Of a stretch of 64,000 nt of DNA, positions 49,660 through 64,000 are shown piece by piece (the first letter of the stretch is position 1; each line of letters opens with the position of its first letter). A model generated the notes under the pieces. It did not search any database, had not been told where the DNA came from, and saw nothing but the letters and a program-made list of their open reading frames with translations. The stretch lies in assembly GCF_040958095.1 (NCBI RefSeq), contig NC_091181.1, forward strand, positions 30,964,029 to 31,028,028, read 5' to 3'. Source of the DNA: Procambarus clarkii. Its lineage: Eukaryota > Arthropoda > Malacostraca > Decapoda > Cambaridae. The translations under genes were made by a program, and so were the position numbers.

Positions 49660-50035
49660 ATAATAATACTGATAATAATGTTTATAAAGGTAAAAGTAAA
49701 TACATTCAAAAAGTTACAAGCAGAATGTTGGACTTCTAGATAAAACTAGTATATACTATTCCTAAAGCCACTAATACGCATCTTTAGGCATGTACCTACA
49801 ATTAATGATTTTAGTGTAGATACTTTGATATGATTTTGCAATATGAAAGCTGTTAAGGCGAACTTAATTCATTCAATTTGTAATGTAATTCTTGTAATGT
49901 TTTGTCTATTTGTGCTCACTGAATTTGTGCGCCCCTTGAGGGACTTGAAGTAGAGAGGGTAGAAATAGCCTAAGCTACTCTATCCCTTTGAGATGTATTT
50001 CTTTCTTTTCTTAATAAACATACTTGAACTTTAAC
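49660..50035. mobile_element. Two LINE 3' tails
   Basis: 49680-49800 has 'aatgttggacttctagataa' and 'cctaaagccactaatacgca', the reversed tail type of 15690-15850. 49890-50035 has 'gggtagaaatagcctaagct' and 'cttaataaacatacttgaac', as at 43500-43628. Confidence 0.55.
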
Positions 50036-50539
50036 TCAATTGTATAAGGATAAATCGCCTCGCATATCTGAAAAATACTTTCGTATTATTATAATATAAT
50101 ATACTCATTTGCCATCTTATTAGTCACAATTTTGACTTATTCTAAATTTCTATTGGGCATTTTATTATCTTGGAAGACGAGAACCGAAGCGAACACACGC
50201 CAGCGCATATGTGTGTTTTATAGTTGCGTTTTGTCTACAGCACAAATACTGTATGTGTTTTTGTCTACACATCTCGTATACAAAAGGGTTCCTGAATATA
50301 AACCTGTTTGTGAACGAACTGAACTTTTGTGTACTAAACTGACGCCCTCCGAAGTGGTTATATACGTTTCGACCTCACTGCAGGTTTGTGGCTGGTCGAT
50401 CATTATTTTAATATATTATCATTTTGTACCATCTGATTACTCGCATTAACTTATTAGCAAATTCTATCGTCTCATTTTGGTTATATTATTGCCTTTGCAG
50501 ACGATAACAGCAAGTGACACAAGCCAGCCCTTAACGTGT

Positions 50540-50726
50540 GTACGAAAGGGTGGTAGTTGACAGTAGGAGCGAGGTGTATGGGGCTGTGACCACGTCTCTT
50601 CCACCTCTCTCCGTCTCTTCCATCTCCCACTCCGTCTCTTCCACCCCCGCCACCGTCTGGGAGAAGAAACCTTGAGAGAGAGTAGAGATATCAAGGAAGA
50701 AGAGTGTGGAGTACACCGTCGGCACA
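50540..50726 (+). promoter_or_regulatory. VPS28 5' UTR/promoter-proximal region
   Basis: A pyrimidine-rich stretch of imperfect 'ccgtctcttccacct' repeats (50595-50660) followed by purine-rich DNA up to the ATG (cacaATGT). Consistent with a TATA-less housekeeping promoter and short 5' UTR. Exact start site not visible. Confidence 0.4.
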
Positions 50727-59534
<8,808 letters not shown>

Positions 59535-59962
59535 ATTTATACAAATTCTCCAAGAAACTTATCTTAATTTAAATGTTTTTATTTTGTAGGAACTCATATA
59601 ATCTCTTTGCATTCATTTATGTCCCTCGAGGCCAAAGTTCAACTTCGTTTGCATATATATACACATACAGTACTTCCAGTACATATACATTATTGTATAT
59701 ACATCAGATATATAATAGACAGATTGATATACAGTATGTATAAAGTATATTGTACTGTGCTTATTTAAGTGTTTTAATCAAGGGCCGATACCAAATTTCC
59801 CTAGATTTAGTTGAAGAAGGAATCGAGAATAATTTATGCATATGGTACTTACCGGTAATTAAATTCACAATTTTTTTATTGCATGTATTCATCAGTGTGA
59901 AGCTGCAGAGAAAGTATAATTATAGGCTTTCAGAAGTATGAAACTGTATTTACCCTTTCCAT

Positions 59963-59968
59963 AATAAA
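59963..59968 (+). terminator. Candidate poly(A) signal of VPS28
   Basis: AATAAA 429 bp after the stop codon, followed by 'ttttttgtggtgg', a good GU-rich downstream element. Confidence 0.55.
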
Positions 59969-59969
59969 G

Positions 59970-61065
59970 TTAATGTCTTGATGCTGAATATTTTTTGTGG
60001 TGGAATTAAGTATAACTAAATGTAAATTTTTTAAGATTTAGTCTGTGTTCATCATTGTTATAAATGCCTTATTTGGGATATGTTTTTGAATACAGATATT
60101 AAATTGTATAATTTTAAATATTTTATTTGCAAACCTTCCAATTTGTTCATTAAATTATATATCTACTGTGTGTGTGTTTAGCCTTTTTTGTATATACAGC
60201 ACCTAACCATTTTTAAACTAAGAGGACACGTGTTACATCTGTGTACACGTAAACAGATTTCAATGGTGTGACATTCCTTTCTTTTGAAATAATTAACCAC
60301 AAGTCACTATACCATTTTCTTTGTTAGGCAACATTGTCTCTTTCATGGTCTCTAAATGATAGGCTGGCTGACATCACACTAGATTTATATATTATATATA
60401 TATTCACATCACCCTATTAATAGATATTACTGTCTGATGTTAATTTGTTTTGATTTAATGCCTTTTGTCCATAGCAAATAAATTTGAATATTCACACTTA
60501 TGATTGGCAATTTTGTTTTATTCTTCTGCCAGCATTTTTGTATATAAAAATACAAATGTTGACATAGAAGAAATAAGTTTATCAAAATAAGAATTAGAGT
60601 ACTTAATCTTGCATTATGTGGTCGTATGGTAATGCTAAATGGATGGGTCATAATGTAATGACCATCCTAGTGAGGGATGATGATTTCAGACGGGTCCAAT
60701 TCAGCACTGGAATTTTAGTGCAAGATTAGACCTTTCAGCACCAGTCCAGTTCATTACTGTTCATTCACGTCCCGGTCATTTACATTCTTCATTCAAAAAA
60801 TACTGATGTGCCTGTACAAATACTTTAGGTTGGGTTAAGTTCATTAAGCTTTGTATCTCAGGGCACAGGCCTTGCATCACTGTTTTTCCTTGTTCTCATA
60901 TCAGATATAGACAAAAATACAAGTCGATTTTGTGCCAAATTTTGCAGATGACAAAAATCTGCATGAAAATTACTTCTGTAGAATACATTGAAAACCACAT
61001 GCTGATATTAAGAGTTTTCAATTGCATAGCAGAAAATTACATGATTATAATTTTTTTATTTATTT
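59970..61065. other. Intergenic DNA after VPS28
   Basis: AT-rich. No gene, repeat family or structured element recognised. Confidence 0.5.
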
Positions 61066-61069
61066 TTAT

Positions 61070-61355
61070 TTATTGATATATACAAGAGTTCTTACTTTCT
61101 TGTACAGCCACTAGCAGGCATAGTGTTTTGGGCAAGTCCTTAATCCTGATTTTCACACACACACACACACATCCCCAGGAAGCAGCCTGTAGCAGCTGTC
61201 TAACTCCCAGGTACCTTTTTACTGCAAAGTAACAGGGGCATCAGGGCAAAAGAAACTCTGCCCATTTGTTTCTGCCTTCCGCCAGGGATTGAACCTGGAC
61301 CTTTAGGACTATGAACCTCGAGTGCTGTCTACTCAGTCGTCAGGGCCCCCTGTTT
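61070..61355 (-). mobile_element. Reversed SINE, joined to the tail of a second SINE family
   Basis: 61150-61355 reads on the - strand as the 57425-type SINE: head 'ctgacgactgagtagacagc', B box 'gtccaggttcaatccctggc', body 'ctgatgcccctgttactttg'. Directly left, across a (CA)n run, 61080-61140 ('cttgtacagccactagcagg') is the tail of the 36595-type SINE. Confidence 0.75.
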
Positions 61356-62279
61356 AATGATGTTTAACAGTGATAAATTCCAGGTACAGTAATTTTAAAA
61401 AATAAGACCTTAAAATACAGAATACAAAACACAATCAAATCTCCCCATTGTAGGAAAGCAGCACGTAAAGGATCTGTGAATAATGATGACTTTATGTTTA
61501 GGGAGCATAACTAAGCAAATATATTTGTCTATTTTCAGTAAAATCTAAGCTAATTGTAATTTTTTTTAATTTTTAAAGAAATGGCCAATTTGCGCATTCA
61601 TTTAAATCCAGGACCTGGTTCCTGAAATTCTACATTTATAAAGAAGTGCCAAATAACTTTAGCAAAGTATTCAGTTCAATATGAAGAAAGAGCTTATGTA
61701 TATGGAATCCTTGTGACATTAAAAATGTAAGATTAGTCCTACTTGGGCCATAATATAGCTAAATCTTCTTGGCTAGTTCGACTGTAACCTATAAAGGTCT
61801 GCATTAGTAAACTTCATATGCATTAATATTTAAATGTGTGTCAATTCTGTCCGTTACTTTGTTTTCACGAGCCAAGACTAACATTAGAACATCGAGCACG
61901 TGAGTTAAACTGGTACTGTACTTCCTCTCACAATAAACTTTCCACAACCATTTCTTCTGCCTCCACTTTGCCTTTGTAAAGATATGTAAGCAAGCAAGCT
62001 AATCAAATCAGTTCCAATGCAGCTCAACAAGTAGTTACACCATCACATCAAGACTCTGCCTCCAGCCTGATTGTGACCCAGAGTGTCCTGATGCCGTTTC
62101 ATGATTATTTATATACTGTAAATGAGAATATATTTTGTCGACCATTATTGTGTTTTAATTTCCATCTGCTAGGATGTTCTAAAGAGTTGGTTAGTTGGTT
62201 ACCACATTAAAGTGATTAAATCTTCTATGTTTATAGTCAAATCATACACGTTACCATTTTATTTGATTGTGACATTGTT

Positions 62280-62530
62280 ACTTCTCTGGGGAAGTGTCTT
62301 GTGGCTCCCTGAAGCTACAATGCTAATATAGTACAATATTACAAGTTGTCATCAGTCATTTTTTTTTTTTTTTTTAGGATTACAGGGATCATGAGCCTAA
62401 AAAAAAAAGACACCTGGCCCCCTTTATTAATGAGGCAGAGAGAGCAGTGTTACTGATAAAATTCAGTGAATATGAATCTTGTCCACCACCACCAGGGAAG
62501 TGAGACGCCCCCTGGGAAGGTAAATACATG
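62280..62530. mobile_element. DIRS-like terminal fragment (fossil)
   Basis: 'aagtgtcttgtggctccctg', 'aagctacaatgctaatatag' and 'agagcagtgttactgataaa' match the terminal wording at 2330-2500. Interrupted by T/A runs. Old, broken. Confidence 0.5.
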
Positions 62531-62719
62531 GCCATGGGGAGAGAGTGCAAGAAAGTTTTTAAAGATCTTGGTTCCAGGCTCATTGACACTGCCAGAGACC
62601 CTAGAGCAGCAAGTTTTCTCTTCCAGCGCCGCAGTGTCGTGATCCAGAGGGGGAATGCCCGCTGCATCCTCGGTTCCTGCCCGGCGTCGGAGGAGTTCGA
62701 AGAAATCTACAGCCTCTAG
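62528..62719 (+). other. 63-codon open frame of unknown nature, possibly element-derived
   Basis: Reads MAMGRECKKVFKDLGSRLID..., with 'FLFQRRSVVIQRGNARCIL' near the end. Much GC-richer than its surroundings and directly adjoins the DIRS-like terminal fragment, so it is probably part of a mobile element rather than a host gene. Family not recognised; no splice signals that would tie it to the next gene were found. Confidence 0.35.
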
Positions 62720-62804
62720 AAAACAAACTTCTCCTTATTTCCTCTTAGTGTTCTGTATAGTAAAGTGCACAACATAAAGGAGTGGTATGTATGTGTATAC
62801 AGTA

Positions 62805-62852
62805 TATCTATCTATATCTATCTATATATGAATCTATATCTATCTATCTATT
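62805..62852 (+). repeat. (TATC)n microsatellite
   Basis: 'tatctatctatatctatcta' and more imperfect units. Confidence 0.85.
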
Positions 62853-62854
62853 TA

Positions 62855-63108
62855 AATTATATAGGATCTTGGCAAAACAAATCGGTTCGTTCTCGACTGT
62901 CAGTTGGAATCGCAGGCGGAACAAATAATTGGGCGCTTTTCCAATCACCTAATGCGTCTGTTCACCAAGCAGTAAATAGGTACCCAGGAGTTAGTGAGCT
63001 TCTTCTTGAGTTGCATCCTAGGGGGGGGGGGGATTTCAATATAAGCCTCACAAGTACTGTATGAATAAACTGACTTCTTGTCCCCCCCACACAATGAATG
63101 AATCTTAA
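62855..63108 (+). mobile_element. SINE, same family as 33105-33400
   Basis: 'tcggttcgttctcgactgtc', 'gttggaatcgcaggcggaac', 'ttgggcgcttttccaatcac', 'ctgttcaccaagcagtaaat', G12 run, end 'cacacaatgaatgaatc'. Confidence 0.75.
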
Positions 63109-63124
63109 AAAAATAATAATAATA

Positions 63125-63255
63125 AATAAATGTTTATTCAGGTAAGGTACAAACATACAAGAGATTTTACAAAAATTAATAGATTTATAGATAGAGCTAG
63201 TACATACAATGCCTAAACCCACTTACGCAAAGCGTTTCAGGCAGATTTAACATTT
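63125..63255 (-). mobile_element. LINE 3' tail, minus strand
   Basis: 'atgtttattcaggtaaggta', 'gatagagctagtacatacaa' and 'cgcaaagcgtttcaggcag' match 15715-15835. A few hundred bases before the next gene. Confidence 0.7.
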
Positions 63256-63521
63256 ACTTAAAACTTAACTTAAAACCGATTTTAAAAACATTTAAGTCGG
63301 TTATCACTTTTTCTTTAGTAGTACAATATATTATTACTAATTTAAAATACATTATGCTTGACTTGGTACAATAAGACATGGTAATTTAGTTATATTTTTT
63401 ACAATTTCATTAGTAGTGTTAATGAATGAATGAATGAATGTGTATGTGTGTGGGGGGAGGGGGTGTGGGGGGTCCAAAACAAACAAGAGCCTGGCGATGT
63501 AAACAAGAGTCAGCAGCAAAC

Positions 63522-63743
63522 ATGGCGGGACTGGAGGGCAGTCGAGTGGGCTTCACAAATCTTAAAATTGAGGTTCCCAACGATCTCCAGCCGGAAGAGG
63601 GTGAATTAACAGAGGACGACGGAGAGACGAGAATGGAAGAGGATGAATTAGAGGAAGGAGAAGCGTCTGAGGACGAGGTGGAAGTTAATGTCATTATCGG
63701 GGATGGCGACGCCGGCGGGGAAGGCCGCACAACTAAGGAACCC
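63522..63743 (+). CDS. First coding exon of an acidic, probably nuclear protein; runs past the window
   Basis: ATG in a good context (aaacATGG) opens 74 codons and ends at a gtgagt donor in phase 0. The protein starts MAGLEGSRVGFTNLKIEVPN and is then strongly acidic (EEGELTEDDGE, MEEDELEEGEASEDE), followed by VEVNVIIGDGDAGG. Upstream is G-rich, like a promoter or 5' UTR, with a (gaat)n run. No enzyme motif or membrane segment. The acidic run followed by V-x-V-x-IGD recalls the N-terminal part of the polyadenylation factor FIP1, and E/D-rich 'EEGE' starts also occur in CCCH zinc-finger nuclear proteins. Neither is firm. That it is a real exon is supported by composition, codon-like structure, start context and donor. 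Confidence 0.7.
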
Positions 63744-64000
63744 GTGAGTATTATCCTGGCCTCTTTATGTGTCTAATGCTGCCTTACACATGACTCAGTA
63801 TCACTGTAACCATTATAGGTTAGCCACGTGAGTAGATTATCTGATCTTGTGCTATTACACAAACTGGCATTTGGATTTATGTTTCCTGTGTTGGGCTGGT
63901 AATAGCTTTTGTCCCTTAAGACTTGACTGTCTGGGGTGCTCTCTGTCAGGCATGACCTAATGACCAACATTACACTACATAGTGGAACCACATATTAGTA
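63744..64000 (+). other. Start of intron 1 of the acidic-protein gene
   Basis: Begins gtgagtatt; no acceptor with a continuing frame is seen before the window ends. Confidence 0.55.

Overview
This window is nuclear DNA from an animal, very probably a decapod crustacean and most likely a crayfish. Genes are split by long introns. The AT-rich non-coding DNA is packed with tRNA-derived SINEs, truncated LINEs, hairpin elements, long (TA)n tracts and fossil DIRS-like retroelements of the kind I associate with decapods. The gene families come from reading the proteins; the taxon is an inference, because no database search was possible.

Five protein-coding genes can be supported, four of them with exon junctions that keep frame. 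(1) The 3' ten exons of an FGGY-family carbohydrate kinase (FGGY, D-ribulokinase-like), + strand, 266-13305; its N-terminus lies before the window. (2) Cdc42, + strand, coding exons 23526-27630, complete at 191 aa. (3) A secreted IGFBP-Kazal-Ig protein of the IGFBP-rP1/IGFBP7 type, - strand, 43738-32905, complete at 265 aa. (4) VPS28, the ESCRT-I subunit, + strand, 50727-59534, complete at 220 aa. (5) The first coding exon of an acidic, unrecognised protein at 63522-63743, + strand, which runs off the right edge.

Layout. FGGY introns at 1-13.3 kb hold DIRS-like fossils, a LINE endonuclease piece, a hairpin element with a 14-bp target duplication and a 371-bp foldback MITE. From 13.3 to 19.2 kb is a field of decayed LINEs with nested insertions. 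A GC-rich stretch at 19.25-19.9 kb may be the Cdc42 promoter or first exon. Cdc42 introns hold a pogo-like element. Cdc42 and the IGFBP gene converge at 27.6-32.9 kb. The IGFBP gene and VPS28 diverge, and the 7 kb between their starts holds a 23-bp minisatellite inside a larger (about 390-500 bp) tandem repeat, with a (TA)n tract and SINE/LINE pieces. VPS28 intron 1 holds a perfect 82-bp inverted repeat beside a (TA)n tract. From 60 to 63.4 kb there are repeats only.

The genes are unrelated in function (sugar kinase, Rho GTPase, secreted binding protein, ESCRT) and show no operon-like logic. I see no new multi-gene system. The more unusual items are structural: a stop codon inside a minisatellite (FGGY), foldback elements with clear target duplications, a dispersed hairpin family, nested insertions, and an apparent excess of TACAGTA/TACTGTA words. 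The IGFBP-type gene is the most interesting biologically, because such proteins have been linked to insulin-like androgenic gland hormone in decapods.
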